Source: an uncultured Akkermansia sp. (GTDB lineage Bacteria; Verrucomicrobiota; Verrucomicrobiia; Verrucomicrobiales; Akkermansiaceae). Taken from it: 64,000 nt of DNA. Below, piece by piece: positions 35,389 to 44,323 of the stretch. Numbering within the stretch: position 1 is the stretch's first letter; each line of letters begins with the position of its first letter. Where the stretch lies: NCBI GenBank assembly GCA_944390825.1, contig CALXRG010000002.1, positions 109,243-173,242 of the forward strand. Direction: 5' to 3'. The notes under the pieces were generated by a model. It ran no database searches and had not been told where the DNA came from. It saw only the letters and a list, made by a program, of their open reading frames with translations. The translations under genes were made by a program, and so were the position numbers.

Positions 35389-36528
35389 ATGCAAAGCTTT
35401 TTCAAACAGTGGTGCCGAGCGTTGGCTCTTGTGGTTGCAGCCACAGGGCTTGTGCCGGCGCATGCACTGACGATGGATGAGCTTTCCGCGGCTTTTCCGA
35501 AGAATCGCGTGGTGGAACAGTGCGCCTTCATTTTTGCGCATGAGGGGGTGAATTTTGTGGCGTTGGCCAATGATGCCAAGGAGGTCGGCATTATCCTGCT
35601 GTTGCCTGTCAAGAGTTCCCACTACCAGAAGGTGGAGGAACTCGCCGAGCGCTTCCGGAAGCTTATCCCTGACGGCGAGAAGGAGTTCAGGGTGGAGCCG
35701 TTTACCTACCGGGGGAAAACCAGCCAGGCACTCATCAATCGCGAGTCTCTGGCCCAGGAGACGTCCCGGCGCAACCGCTGGATGGGCATCCCCCTGTATC
35801 AGTGCCTGGCTTACGGCCTGGCGAAGGCAAATGGCCGCATCGCCGGAGTGAGCGATGACAGCATTGTGATGGAGGTGTCCAATGAGGTGTTTGGCAAGAT
35901 GCGGGTGACGGTGTATTTGTTGAGCTTTGGGGATGTCGAAATCGTCGATGTTGTCCCGAGGAAGCGGACGAAGAAGAGCACCGAGAATGCCGAAGCTTTG
36001 TCTTCGGAGTTCGATTTCTCCTATCGTTACGCTGTGGATGAGGATGATGTGAAGGATCTGAAGCGGGATTACCTGATCAACCGGCCTTTGGTTTATGGCC
36101 GCTTCAATGTGGGGTCTTATTATTCCTCTCTTCCCTGTTATGTAGCGGCGGAAGGAAGCGCGTTCCGCATCGGGACGGCCCGTGCTTTCCGCGAGCTGCG
36201 CAGCAGAAAGGACATGCAGCCGCTGGCGTATTCCGGTGAGGACTGCGCGTGGCCGGAGACGTGGCCTGCCGACGCTCGGACCAAGGGAACTGCCGCATCC
36301 GCTGCCGGGCGGTCGGCTGTGGGAAGTGTGCAGAACCCGGCACAGGCTACGGCGGCACCGACTGCCCCGGGCTCCCAGGCCCAAGCCGGGCAGCAGCCGG
36401 GACCGCCTGCTCAGTCGTCCCGGACGGATCAGAAGGCCTCACCGGCTTCGACGTCGGACATGACTGTGATTTTCTATAATCCCTCTACGGCTCTGGAGGC
36501 CTACCTGGAAGCTCTGCGTCACTTGTGA
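35389..36528 (+). CDS. Secreted protein of unknown function with Pro/Ala/Gln-rich linker
   Basis: The 379-residue product begins with a signal peptide (ALALVVAATGLVPAHA). Residues about 27-285 look like a folded domain (TMDELSAAFPKNRVVEQCAF, RNRWMGIPLYQCLAYGLAKA, FDFSYRYAVDEDDVKDLK). A low-complexity Ala/Pro/Gln/Ser stretch follows, then a conserved-looking end TVIFYNPSTALEAYLEALRHL spanning the last residues. No family recognised. The 3' end overlaps the convergent GntR gene by 44 bases. Confidence 0.7.
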   Translation: MQSFFKQWCRALALVVAATGLVPAHALTMDELSAAFPKNRVVEQCAFIFAHEGVNFVALANDAKEVGIILLLPVKSSHYQKVEELAERFRKLIPDGEKEFRVEPFTYRGKTSQALINRESLAQETSRRNRWMGIPLYQCLAYGLAKANGRIAGVSDDSIVMEVSNEVFGKMRVTVYLLSFGDVEIVDVVPRKRTKKSTENAEALSSEFDFSYRYAVDEDDVKDLKRDYLINRPLVYGRFNVGSYYSSLPCYVAAEGSAFRIGTARAFRELRSRKDMQPLAYSGEDCAWPETWPADARTKGTAASAAGRSAVGSVQNPAQATAAPTAPGSQAQAGQQPGPPAQSSRTDQKASPASTSDMTVIFYNPSTALEAYLEALRHL

Positions 36529-37315
36529 CGGGTGCCGCGGTGACGGGTGCGGAGGTGGCTGGTGCTGCGGTGGCGGGGCTTTCGGCATTGGGGGCTGCTA
36601 CTGCCGCAGACGAGCTGATGCCGCGGGCGTCAAAGGCGACGATGCTCTCGACGATCTTCCGCGCCGCGTCGGCGTCGCGCCGGCGCAGGGCGTCGAGCAG
36701 GTCGTCATGCAGGGCGAGAGCTTCCGGCTCGTATTGCCGCTCAGCCAGGGCCGCGGTGAAATGCTGGCTCAGGTAGGCGGTAATAACGCGGTAAATCTGG
36801 CAGAGAATGGGATTGCGTGTGGCTGCTGCGACGGTCGCATGGAAGGCCATGTCGGTCTCGATGCCGTCACCGGTGCGTTGTTTGCAGCGCCGGAGAGCCT
36901 GCCCGATGGCGTCGAGATCCTGGTCGGTGCGCGATTGGGCGGCGAGGGCGACGATCGCTTTTTCAATGGCCAGACGTGCTTCGAGGATGCGGCTCAACTC
37001 CGCTTGGCGCAGTCGGTGATCCAGCGCGGCATCCAGCCGGTCTGCGGCGATGACGTAGGTGCCGTCCCCCGGGCGGGCCAGCAGCATGCCGGCGTGAATG
37101 AGCCCTTGGACAGCCTCGCGCAGCGTGTTGTGGCTGACGCCGAATTGACGGGTAAGTTCCGGCTCGGCGGGGATGCGCTCACCCACCTGCCATTGTCCTT
37201 CGCGGATGAGGGTTTCCATTTGCTCCCTGACTTTGTGTGCCAGCGAGACGCGACGCGGTGTAGCGGGACGTTCGCTGCTTCGGGAGGCGGGGAGAGGGGG
37301 ATTCGGCCGTGACAT
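36485..37315 (-). CDS. GntR-family regulator, FadR/FCD subgroup
   Basis: The 276-residue protein has an N-terminal winged helix (VREQMETLIREGQWQVGERIP, LTRQFGVSHNTLREAVQGLI, GDGTYV) at about residues 28-95 and a helical FCD effector domain (LEARLAIEKAIVALAA, DMAFHATVAAATRN, HDDLLDALRRRDADAARKIV). FCD proteins usually bind organic acids through a metal site. The C-terminus carries a 40-residue Ala/Pro/Thr-rich tail absent from the family, overlapping the neighbouring gene's 3' end. The target is unknown. Confidence 0.9.
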   Translation of the reverse strand: MSRPNPPLPASRSSERPATPRRVSLAHKVREQMETLIREGQWQVGERIPAEPELTRQFGVSHNTLREAVQGLIHAGMLLARPGDGTYVIAADRLDAALDHRLRQAELSRILEARLAIEKAIVALAAQSRTDQDLDAIGQALRRCKQRTGDGIETDMAFHATVAAATRNPILCQIYRVITAYLSQHFTAALAERQYEPEALALHDDLLDALRRRDADAARKIVESIVAFDARGISSSAAVAAPNAESPATAAPATSAPVTAAPVTSDAELPGRPPEP

Positions 37316-37531
37316 GAGAGGCGTCGTGAGGGGTGGCTATGCGGAGGGGCTGTGCAGAGAGGCTGTGCGGGGAAAGGGATTGACTGGAGCGCAACGGCGT
37401 GCGGATGCAGAATGGAGCAGTGGAAACGGAATGGTGGAAACGGGGCGGTGCCGTGAGGAGGGAAGAGTGCGCCGGTTGCACCGGCAGGTCACTGCGGTCC
37501 GGTGCCGCCTGAGGGGTGCGCTTGGGCGTGA

Positions 37532-38365
37532 TTACTCGATGACGGTCCAGAGCCGGCCGTTGCGACCGGGAATCAGCCGGATGGGCAGATCAAATGCCGT
37601 GCAGAGGTTCGGCTCGGTCAGGACGTCCTCGCGCGTGCCGTGGCACACGATCTCGCCCTGGCGCAGAATCATGCCTTTGGTGAAGGTGGGCAGGATGTCT
37701 TCGATGCGCTGGGTGATGAAGATGATGGTGAGATCCGGGCGGGCATCCGCGAGCTCCGCGATGGTGGAAAGGAGGAACTCACGCCCCGCGATGTCGAGGT
37801 AAACGCTGGGTTCATCCAGAATCATGAGCTCGGGGTTGGTCATGAGGGCACGTCCGATGAGGACCTTGACCTGCTCGCCTGAGCTCATGGTGTGCACGGG
37901 GCGATCGGCGAGGTGGGTGGCCCGCAGGGAGGCGAGGAGGGCAGCGGCGCGTTGCTCTTCTTCGGCAGTGGGTACGCGGAAGAGACCAATCGTGGCGTCC
38001 GGCCCCGAGAGAACCATTTCGCGGCCGGTCCATTCGCGGTCGCCCAGCCACTGGTGCATCAGGGGACTGACCCAGGCGATCCGTTTGCGCAGGTCGCGCA
38101 GGTTGATCGTGCCGAAGCGGTGCCCGAGGACTTCGACGGTGGCGCCGTAGAGGGGCCAGGCGTAGCCCAGGATCATGCGCACCAGGGTGGTTTTGCCAGC
38201 TCCGTTCGCGCCGAGGATGAAGTAGCGGTCGCCGCGCCTGACCCGCCAGTTGATGCCTTTGAGGATTTCCCGGCCGGAGAGGTAGAGGTGCGCGTCGGCG
38301 ATGCGGATGACGTCCGGCGATGCGGTTTCGGCGTTGGGTAGGGTGGTGGTGGTGGGCTGGTCCAT
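37532..38365 (-). CDS. Orphan ABC-type ATPase
   Basis: The 277-residue protein is a single ATPase domain with Walker A GANGAGKTTL, a signature written MSSGEQVKVLIGRAL in place of LSGGQ, Walker B ELMILDEPSVYLD and the switch IIFITQRIEDI. The pattern fits ModF/PhrA-type or YlmA-type ATPases, which lack a linked permease. No membrane partner is encoded nearby. It lies 94 bases downstream of ilvC, with a strong hairpin between, so it may be separately transcribed. Confidence 0.85.
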   Translation of the reverse strand: MDQPTTTTLPNAETASPDVIRIADAHLYLSGREILKGINWRVRRGDRYFILGANGAGKTTLVRMILGYAWPLYGATVEVLGHRFGTINLRDLRKRIAWVSPLMHQWLGDREWTGREMVLSGPDATIGLFRVPTAEEEQRAAALLASLRATHLADRPVHTMSSGEQVKVLIGRALMTNPELMILDEPSVYLDIAGREFLLSTIAELADARPDLTIIFITQRIEDILPTFTKGMILRQGEIVCHGTREDVLTEPNLCTAFDLPIRLIPGRNGRLWTVIE

Positions 38366-38409
38366 GGTGGTGTCCGGGTGGGAAAAAGTTGTAGCCTGGG
38401 GGTAAAGCA

Positions 38410-38442
38410 GGCGGGCACATGAGCCAGGCTCATGTGCCCGCC
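38410..38442 (-). terminator. Strong hairpin after ilvC
   Basis: A 16-bp perfect inverted repeat (38410-38425 with 38427-38442) around a single central base follows the ilvC stop by 17 bases. The T run beyond it on the minus strand is weak (TGCTTTACC), so termination may be partial. Confidence 0.65.
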
Positions 38443-38459
38443 GGGTGAGGGGCGACGGC

Positions 38460-39440
38460 TTAATTGCGCTCGAAGAGGGAGCGGATCTTGTTGCCGACGA
38501 TTTCGACCGGGTGCTCGGCCAGGGCTGCGCGCTTGGCCAGCAGGTTCGGGGCGCCCTTGGCGGCTTCCTCCAGCCATACGCGGGCGAACTCGCCGCTTTC
38601 GATGCGCTTGAGGGATGCTTTCATCTTCTCCTTGACCTCCGGGCCGAGGATCTGCGGGCCGTTGTAGTACTCGCCGAACTCAGCAGTGTTGGAGATGACA
38701 GAGTTCATGCGCTGGATGCCGCCGTTGTAGATGAGGTCGACGATCAGCTTGGCTTCGTGCACGCACTCGAAGTAGGCCATCTCCGCCGGGTAGCCGGCCT
38801 CAATCAGGGTCTCAAAGCCGTACTTCATCAGGTCGACCAGACCGCCGCAGAGCACGTTCTGCTCGCCGAAGAGGTCTTCGTAGGTTTCCTGAGCCATGGT
38901 GCACTCCAGCACACCGCCACGGGTCAGACCCTCCGCTTTGGCGATGGCAAGTGCGACGTCGCGGGCCTGGCCACTCGGGTTCTGGAAGACGGCAATCAGA
39001 CCGGGGCAGCCGAAGCCTTCTTCGAAGACGCGGCGCACTTCCGTGCCGGGGCCCTTCGGCGCCACCATGATGACGTCGACGTCTGCCGGCGGAACGATGG
39101 TCTTGAACACATATGCAAAGCCGTGGGAGCAGCACAGTGTTTTACCGGCTTTCATGGCCGGGGCAATTTGCGTGGCGTAAATCTCGCCATGCTTTTCGTC
39201 CGGCAGCAGCAGGTGAACCACGTCGCCCTTTTCCGCAGCTTCGGCCACTGTCATCACCTGGAAACCGTCCTGGACCGCTGCGTCCCAGCTCTTGCCGGGG
39301 CGAATGCCGATGATGACGTTGACGCCACTGTCACGCATGCAAAGCGCCTGGGCGCGTCCCTGTGCACCGTAGCCGATCACAGCTACGGTCTTGCCATTCA
39401 GAACGCTCACATCGGCGTCCTTATCATGAATAATATCCAT
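38460..39440 (-). CDS. ilvC: Ketol-acid reductoisomerase
   Basis: IlvC makes dihydroxy acids in valine, leucine and isoleucine synthesis. The 326-residue protein is the short class I form: NADPH fold VAVIGYGAQGRAQALC, SHGFAYVF, VAPKGPGTEVRRVF, the metal-binding EDLFGEQNVLCGG and YFECVHEAKLIVDLIY, and AEFGEYYNGPQI. No other branched-chain genes are nearby. It has its own promoter and a leader hairpin. Confidence 0.97.
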   Translation of the reverse strand: MDIIHDKDADVSVLNGKTVAVIGYGAQGRAQALCMRDSGVNVIIGIRPGKSWDAAVQDGFQVMTVAEAAEKGDVVHLLLPDEKHGEIYATQIAPAMKAGKTLCCSHGFAYVFKTIVPPADVDVIMVAPKGPGTEVRRVFEEGFGCPGLIAVFQNPSGQARDVALAIAKAEGLTRGGVLECTMAQETYEDLFGEQNVLCGGLVDLMKYGFETLIEAGYPAEMAYFECVHEAKLIVDLIYNGGIQRMNSVISNTAEFGEYYNGPQILGPEVKEKMKASLKRIESGEFARVWLEEAAKGAPNLLAKRAALAEHPVEIVGNKIRSLFERN

Positions 39441-39467
39441 TGTTGTATCTGGGGTTGAAGTTGATCA

Positions 39468-39504
39468 GCAAACATCCTATGTTTGCGTTTCCGTGCTTAA
39501 GATA
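39468..39504 (-). promoter_or_regulatory. ilvC leader hairpin and -10 element
   Basis: On the minus strand a TTGCAT -35 at 39521-39526 and TATCTT -10 (39499-39504) are 16 bases apart. The transcript would start near 39492 and fold at once into GCAAACAT/ATGTTTGC (39468-39486), an 8-bp stem with a three-base loop, 28 bases before the start codon. Confidence 0.6.
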
Positions 39505-39526
39505 GCATGCTCTCCCGGGAATGCAA

Positions 39527-39813
39527 GAGAAAAAGAGGGGCTGATACACAAAAAAGTACACCCGGCGTGCGACAGGCGGGAGCAGGCCGGGCCACAGCGG
39601 GGCAAGAGCTGCTGACGTGGAAGCGCGGCTCGGCTCGTGCAGGGGCCGCGCAGGGGCCGCGCGGAGGAACGCAGGGGGCACCAGGGGGCGCCAAAGGGTG
39701 CTAAAGGGCACAAAAAAGAGCAAAAAGGAGCCAAAGGGTGCCGGCGACGTGCGGGAAAGTGAGAAAAAACAGCAGCAAGGGGCGCCGGATGGCGCTCCCG
39801 GGAGAGTGGAGTA
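39527..39813 (+). other. Low-complexity intergenic DNA with a G-quadruplex motif
   Basis: The spacer upstream of the acyl-adenylating enzyme is made of degenerate 10-12 base units around AAAGGGTGCC. The runs at 39674-39678, 39684-39688, 39696-39698 and 39706-39708, with loops of 5, 7 and 7 bases, match the canonical quadruplex pattern. The open frame through it lacks coding character and lies upstream of the promoter. Confidence 0.6.
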
Positions 39814-39842
39814 TTGCAAGGGAAGGGGTTGTGTGGTACACT
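39814..39842 (+). promoter_or_regulatory. Promoter of the acyl-adenylating enzyme gene
   Basis: TTGCAA (39814-39819), a 17-base spacer and TACACT (39837-39842). The ATG at 39857 is 14 bases beyond the -10. Confidence 0.7.
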
Positions 39843-39856
39843 CGTCGCAGAAGAAC

Positions 39857-42037
39857 ATGGCAGCGCGAGTGACAGAGGGGCGGGAGAATATCCCGTCCAA
39901 GCCGGTGGTGGTGTTACCCAACCGCCTGGATCTGCGCGCCCTGCAGGTACTGGAGGAGGAGTTGGGCGGCAATAGCCACATCACGTGGCTGGTGGAGAAC
40001 AGCCTGCAGCCTGGTCAGGAGGTGATGACATACCTGCGCGGACGCGGGGCTTACGGTGTGTTGAGCGCGATGGATCGCCAGAAACCCGAGCAGCTGGCGG
40101 AGCTGGTGCGCCGTGAGATGGAGAGCGGTCGCCATGTCGTGCTGCTGGTGGGGCGTCCGCTGCAGGCGGCGGGCACGCTGAGCGATGTGCCCGGACCTTT
40201 GCTGGAGCAGGTCGTTGCCACGGGGTTTGCCTGTCTGCCGGTGCATGTGGGCATGGTGAGTCTGCAGCCCTGGAGCCCGGTTACGGTGAGCAGCGGCCGG
40301 TATGACCGCGTGGAGCTGCGCTTCGGGCGTGTGCTGCGCGACCGCTATTTGAGCGTCGGTGCGGTGCTGTCCGCGTGGATGGAAGCTCAGTCCGCGCTCT
40401 ATGGGGCTCTGCCCACGCTGGGCTATTCCCTGCCGGCGGCCCTGGTGAAGGCGATGCAGACGCATCCCGAAGCGGCGCTGATCGACGGGGTGGATGACAC
40501 CCAGTTGCCCAACAGTAAGCTTTTGCCGCTCACGCTGATGCTGGCGAGTTCCCTGCGCAGGAAGGTGCCGCAGGGGCGCGTAGGGGTTATTTTGCCGCCG
40601 GGCAAGCTGGCGGTGATCACCTACATCGCTTGTCTGTTTGCCGGTGTGACGCCTGTCTGTATCAACTACCACGCCGCGAAGGAGCAGTTCCGCCACATTG
40701 TGAGGCAGACCGGGCTCACGCGCTACATTACCGAGAAGCGGTTTGTCTCCAAGATGGACAAATTCCCCTGGCCGCGTTCGCGGGATCTGATCTATATTGA
40801 GCGCGAGCTGGCGGAGATGGGCGGTGCGCGGCTGACCTACTGGCGTGCGCTGTCGCGTTTCACGGGGGCGGAGTTTCTGACGCGCATGCTCAGCCAGCAG
40901 AAGTCCAAGCCGGATGCCGAGGCGGTGGTGGTGTTTACCGGTGGCACGGATTCCGTGCCCAAGGGGGTCAGTCTGTCGCACCGCATGCTGCTCACGGGCA
41001 TGGCGGAACTTACCTCGCGGCTGGACTTCCGAGCGGGGATGACGGTATTGTCTCTGCTCCCCTACGGTTACCCGACGGGGCTGATAACGGGGCTGCTGCT
41101 GCCGCTGCTGGCCGGGTTCAACGTCGTCACCTACCCGACCGAGGATGCGGGCAACCGCATCTGCGAGCTGGTGAGGCAGTATAAGGTCAGCATGGCGGTG
41201 TCCACGCCGAAGGATTTGGCCAAGATCCTGCCTGCCGCCAAGGACGACACGTTTGCTTCCATGCGCTACCTGCTTTCGGTCGGTGAGAAACTGCCGGACA
41301 GCCTGGCTGCGTACGCCGCCGGCAAGCTTCGGCTCACCGTGCTGGAGGGCTACACGATGGAAGAGGTGGTCCCGATGGTGTCGATGACGCTGCCGCCTCT
41401 CCGCGTGCCCGCGGGTACCCGGCATGCCAAACCGGTCTGGCAGAGGGGCTCCGTAGGTGAACCCCTGCCCGGCATGGCTGTGCGCGTGGCAGACCCCGAG
41501 CACGAGGATCGCCTGATGCCCTGCGACAGCCCCGGGATGATCTGGCTCAAGAGCCCGACGCTGGCTACCCGGTATCTGGAAGAAAACCCCGAGGTGAAGC
41601 AAAATGTCCGCAACGGCTGGTTCCGCACGGGAGACATTGGCCGCCTCAGCGCAGATGGCCTGCTGACTCTCTGCGGCCGCAAGACGCGTTTCTCCATGGT
41701 GGATGGGCGCCTTCAGGCGCACGAGGAGCTGGAGCAGGCGCTGCTGGAGGTTTTCCAAGCCGACACGACTAAGCCTGGCCGCAAGATCGCCGTCGTAGGA
41801 GTGCGGGAAGCCAGCGGGCATGAGAAACTCGTGGTGCTTTCCACCCTGCACCGGCAGGTCGTCGCCTCGGATCGCATCACGATGGAGTACGGACTCAAGA
41901 ATGCGGGCTACCGCCACCTCTCACCCCCTCAGACGATCATACCCGTCTCCTATATCCCGGAGCTTCCCGACGGCAAGCTGGATTACAAGCTCTGCCATGA
42001 GGGCGCCTGCAAAGCTCTGGGGCTGCCGCTCCGTTGA
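39857..42037 (+). CDS. AMP-forming acyl-CoA/acyl-ACP synthetase-like protein
   Basis: The 726-residue protein has an N-terminal region of about 220 residues of unclear fold and a C-terminal adenylate-forming domain. Motifs are VVVFTGGTDSVPKGVSLSHR (the P-loop, A3), LEGYTMEEVVPMVSM (A5), GWFRTGDIGRLSADGLLTLCGR (A7) and LPDGKLDYK with the catalytic lysine (A10). The sequence most resembles the acyl-ACP synthetase half of Aas, but the acyltransferase half is not recognisable at the N-terminus. It likely activates a fatty acid for membrane lipid repair. The Ser/Thr kinase gene follows after 28 bases. Confidence 0.8.
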   Translation: MAARVTEGRENIPSKPVVVLPNRLDLRALQVLEEELGGNSHITWLVENSLQPGQEVMTYLRGRGAYGVLSAMDRQKPEQLAELVRREMESGRHVVLLVGRPLQAAGTLSDVPGPLLEQVVATGFACLPVHVGMVSLQPWSPVTVSSGRYDRVELRFGRVLRDRYLSVGAVLSAWMEAQSALYGALPTLGYSLPAALVKAMQTHPEAALIDGVDDTQLPNSKLLPLTLMLASSLRRKVPQGRVGVILPPGKLAVITYIACLFAGVTPVCINYHAAKEQFRHIVRQTGLTRYITEKRFVSKMDKFPWPRSRDLIYIERELAEMGGARLTYWRALSRFTGAEFLTRMLSQQKSKPDAEAVVVFTGGTDSVPKGVSLSHRMLLTGMAELTSRLDFRAGMTVLSLLPYGYPTGLITGLLLPLLAGFNVVTYPTEDAGNRICELVRQYKVSMAVSTPKDLAKILPAAKDDTFASMRYLLSVGEKLPDSLAAYAAGKLRLTVLEGYTMEEVVPMVSMTLPPLRVPAGTRHAKPVWQRGSVGEPLPGMAVRVADPEHEDRLMPCDSPGMIWLKSPTLATRYLEENPEVKQNVRNGWFRTGDIGRLSADGLLTLCGRKTRFSMVDGRLQAHEELEQALLEVFQADTTKPGRKIAVVGVREASGHEKLVVLSTLHRQVVASDRITMEYGLKNAGYRHLSPPQTIIPVSYIPELPDGKLDYKLCHEGACKALGLPLR

Positions 42038-42065
42038 TTCTGATCTCATTGCCCCCATTGCTCCC

Positions 42066-43082
42066 ATGCCTGACCCCCTCCCTGAGTCCTCGCCGGTATT
42101 GCCCAGCCCGTTCCCGTTCCATCAGCCCGGTACGGAGGTGGATGATCTGCTGACCAGCGTCGGGGTTTCGCCCCAAGAGGGTGCCGATATGGGCATGGAG
42201 TGCGATATCGCGGACAAAGAACTTCCGGCCGGTTATCAATTGCGCGGCTACCGCATTGTGCGGCCGCTGGGCTCAGGTGGATTTGGTGTGACGTACCTCG
42301 CGCACGATATCCACCTGGATCGCCCCGTGGTGATTAAAGAAAGCTTCCCGAACTCCATCTGCTACCGACAACACGGCACACTGGATGTCCGCCTGCACCA
42401 GGAATCCGAGCAGGAGACTTACCAGTGGGCTCTGGGCAACTTCCTGCGGGAAGCGCGGCTGCTCTCCACGCTGGATCATCCCACCATTGCCAAGGTCTAC
42501 ACCTATTTTGAGGAGCATCGCACCGCCTATTACGTCACGGAGTACATCGATGGCAGCTCGCTGGGTGATGTCGCCGAGGACTATCTGCGGCACCGCATGT
42601 TCATCTCCCAGAATGAGCTCTACGGGATGATGATTCGCGTGCTGGATGCGCTCAATTACCTGCATGACCGCCGCCTTCTGCACCGCGACATCAAGCCCGA
42701 CAATATCCTCGTTGACCGGTTGGGGTTCCCGATGCTGATTGATTTTGGCGCAGCCCGTGAGGCTGTCGGTGATCTGTCCAGCAGCGTGGTGGAATCCCAG
42801 GGCTTCAGCCCGTCCGAGCAGAGTATGTCAGGTGGCAACATGGGGCCATGGACCGACCTGTATGCCTTTGGGGCGACGTTGTATTATGTGCTGACGCATG
42901 AGTGCCTGCCCAGTTGCCGCCTGCGCGAGCTGAGCGACCCGGTCGCGCCGCTGGCGGCCGATGAGCGCCTGCTGAAGGTCTACCACCCGAAGCTGCTGGC
43001 TTCGATTGACCGCGCGATTCGTCCGTCCATCGATCAACGCTATCACAATGTGGCCGAGTGGATGGAGGATTTGCACCTCTGA
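42066..43082 (+). CDS. Hanks-type serine/threonine protein kinase
   Basis: The 338-residue protein has an acidic N-terminal tail of about 60 residues, then a complete kinase domain: the glycine loop LGSGGFGVTYLA, the ATP-binding lysine in PVVIKESFP, the catalytic loop LLHRDIKPDNILV and the metal motif LIDFGAAREA, followed by SPSEQSM and WTDLYAFGATLYYVLT. No membrane helix or sensor domain is present, so it is cytoplasmic. It probably forms an operon with the acyl-adenylating enzyme, which could be its substrate; that link is inference. Confidence 0.92.
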   Translation: MPDPLPESSPVLPSPFPFHQPGTEVDDLLTSVGVSPQEGADMGMECDIADKELPAGYQLRGYRIVRPLGSGGFGVTYLAHDIHLDRPVVIKESFPNSICYRQHGTLDVRLHQESEQETYQWALGNFLREARLLSTLDHPTIAKVYTYFEEHRTAYYVTEYIDGSSLGDVAEDYLRHRMFISQNELYGMMIRVLDALNYLHDRRLLHRDIKPDNILVDRLGFPMLIDFGAAREAVGDLSSSVVESQGFSPSEQSMSGGNMGPWTDLYAFGATLYYVLTHECLPSCRLRELSDPVAPLAADERLLKVYHPKLLASIDRAIRPSIDQRYHNVAEWMEDLHL

Positions 43083-43118
43083 AACCGGGGGTCTTGCGTG
43101 TTGGCGTAAAGGGATGGC

Positions 43119-43147
43119 TTGCATCGGACGGCCGGGGATGGTATACT
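43119..43147 (+). promoter_or_regulatory. Promoter of the first GH16 gene
   Basis: TTGCAT (43119-43124), a 17-base spacer and TATACT (43142-43147). The ATG at 43155 is seven bases beyond the -10, so the mRNA should be leaderless. Confidence 0.8.
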
Positions 43148-43154
43148 GGGAGGC

Positions 43155-44159
43155 ATGGAGACGTTCCGGGTTTTGACTGCACTGCGTGTACTGTTCGTGT
43201 GGATACTGGTATCCTGCGTTCTGTGTCCGGCTTTCTGCCGGGCTGATGACTACAAGGGCTGGCGCAAAAAACACCCGGAGTGGAAGCTTGTCTTCAGCGA
43301 TGATTTCAAAGGCAAGCGCCTCAACACGAAAAAGTGGAATCGCGTCCGGTATGAACCCGGCAACCGGGCGGATTGGCGCCGCTACCAGTCCAGCGACGAT
43401 GAGCTCGTCACCGTCAACGGCAACAGCACCGTGTCGCTCTGGGGCAAGTTCGGCCCCTACACCAGCCAGAATGACCCCGAGGGCACTGCCGAAGGGTACG
43501 CCTGCGGCGGCATTTTCACGGATCAGAGCTTTGCCTTTCAGTACGGCTACGTTGAAGTGCGCGCCAAGTTTGACTCCGCGCAGGGTGCCTGGCCCGCCAT
43601 CTGGCTGATGCCCACAGACGGCTCGTCCTGGCCGGCCAAGGGGGAGATTGACATCATGGAGCACCTCAACAGCGATAACACCGTTCACCAGACGATTCAT
43701 TACAAAAACGCCTCTGGGGGCCGCACGTCCAAAGCCCTCCGGCAGGGAGCGGCTGTATTTGATTCTGCCCGGGATCGGGAAGCCTTCCACACCTACGGCG
43801 TGGAGTGGACGGAGGAGGGCGTGACTTTCTACATGGACGGCAAGGTGACGGGCAGCTGCCCGACCGAGGAGAACAACCCCAACTGGCCGTTCAATATGGA
43901 GGATAATCCCTTCTACCTGCTGCTGGATATGCAGTTGGGGGGAAGTTGGGTGGGCCGTATCGACCGGGAGGCCGTGGGTGACGGGGTCGCGATGACGATT
44001 GACTACGTGCGCGTCTACGCGGATCCCCGCTCTGTCGTCCGGCTGTCCCCCGATGCAGACAAAGAAGAGAAGGCGGGGAAGGACAGCAAGGCGGGGAAGA
44101 CTAAGGCAACTCCCAGAAAGAAGACAACTTCCAAAAAAACAAAGCGCCGCAGCAAATGA
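43155..44159 (+). CDS. Secreted GH16 glycoside hydrolase, first copy
   Basis: The 334-residue protein has a signal peptide (about residues 1-29, ending in a Cys-rich stretch near CRA) and one GH16 beta-jelly-roll domain. The catalytic motif EIDIMEH carries the nucleophile and acid/base glutamates. Substrate-cleft segments include PAIWLMPTDGSSWP and WTEEGVTFYMDGK. GH16 enzymes hydrolyse beta-1,3/1,4 glucans or galactans, and in Akkermansia some cut mucin O-glycans. Instead of a sorting signal, the C-terminus ends in a 45-residue Lys/Thr-rich tail. Its paralogue follows 164 bases later. Confidence 0.92.
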   Translation: METFRVLTALRVLFVWILVSCVLCPAFCRADDYKGWRKKHPEWKLVFSDDFKGKRLNTKKWNRVRYEPGNRADWRRYQSSDDELVTVNGNSTVSLWGKFGPYTSQNDPEGTAEGYACGGIFTDQSFAFQYGYVEVRAKFDSAQGAWPAIWLMPTDGSSWPAKGEIDIMEHLNSDNTVHQTIHYKNASGGRTSKALRQGAAVFDSARDREAFHTYGVEWTEEGVTFYMDGKVTGSCPTEENNPNWPFNMEDNPFYLLLDMQLGGSWVGRIDREAVGDGVAMTIDYVRVYADPRSVVRLSPDADKEEKAGKDSKAGKTKATPRKKTTSKKTKRRSK

Positions 44160-44284
44160 CCGGGTGCTTCCGGTGTGTTTTTTGCAATAATAGCTTTACA
44201 AGCAGCGGGGAAAATGGTAAGAGGAGATTGCACGTCGGCTGGATAGGATGCCGGGGCGGGGGAGGCGGCGCAGGCCGGAGCCTC

Positions 44285-44312
44285 GTGACAGGGTGGGTAG
44301 GGTAATGATATT
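44285..44312 (+). promoter_or_regulatory. Possible promoter of the second GH16 gene
   Basis: GTGACA (44285-44290), a 16-base spacer and GATATT (44307-44312), 11 bases before the ATG. It matches consensus only moderately. Confidence 0.4.
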
Positions 44313-44323
44313 ACGAAAAGCAT

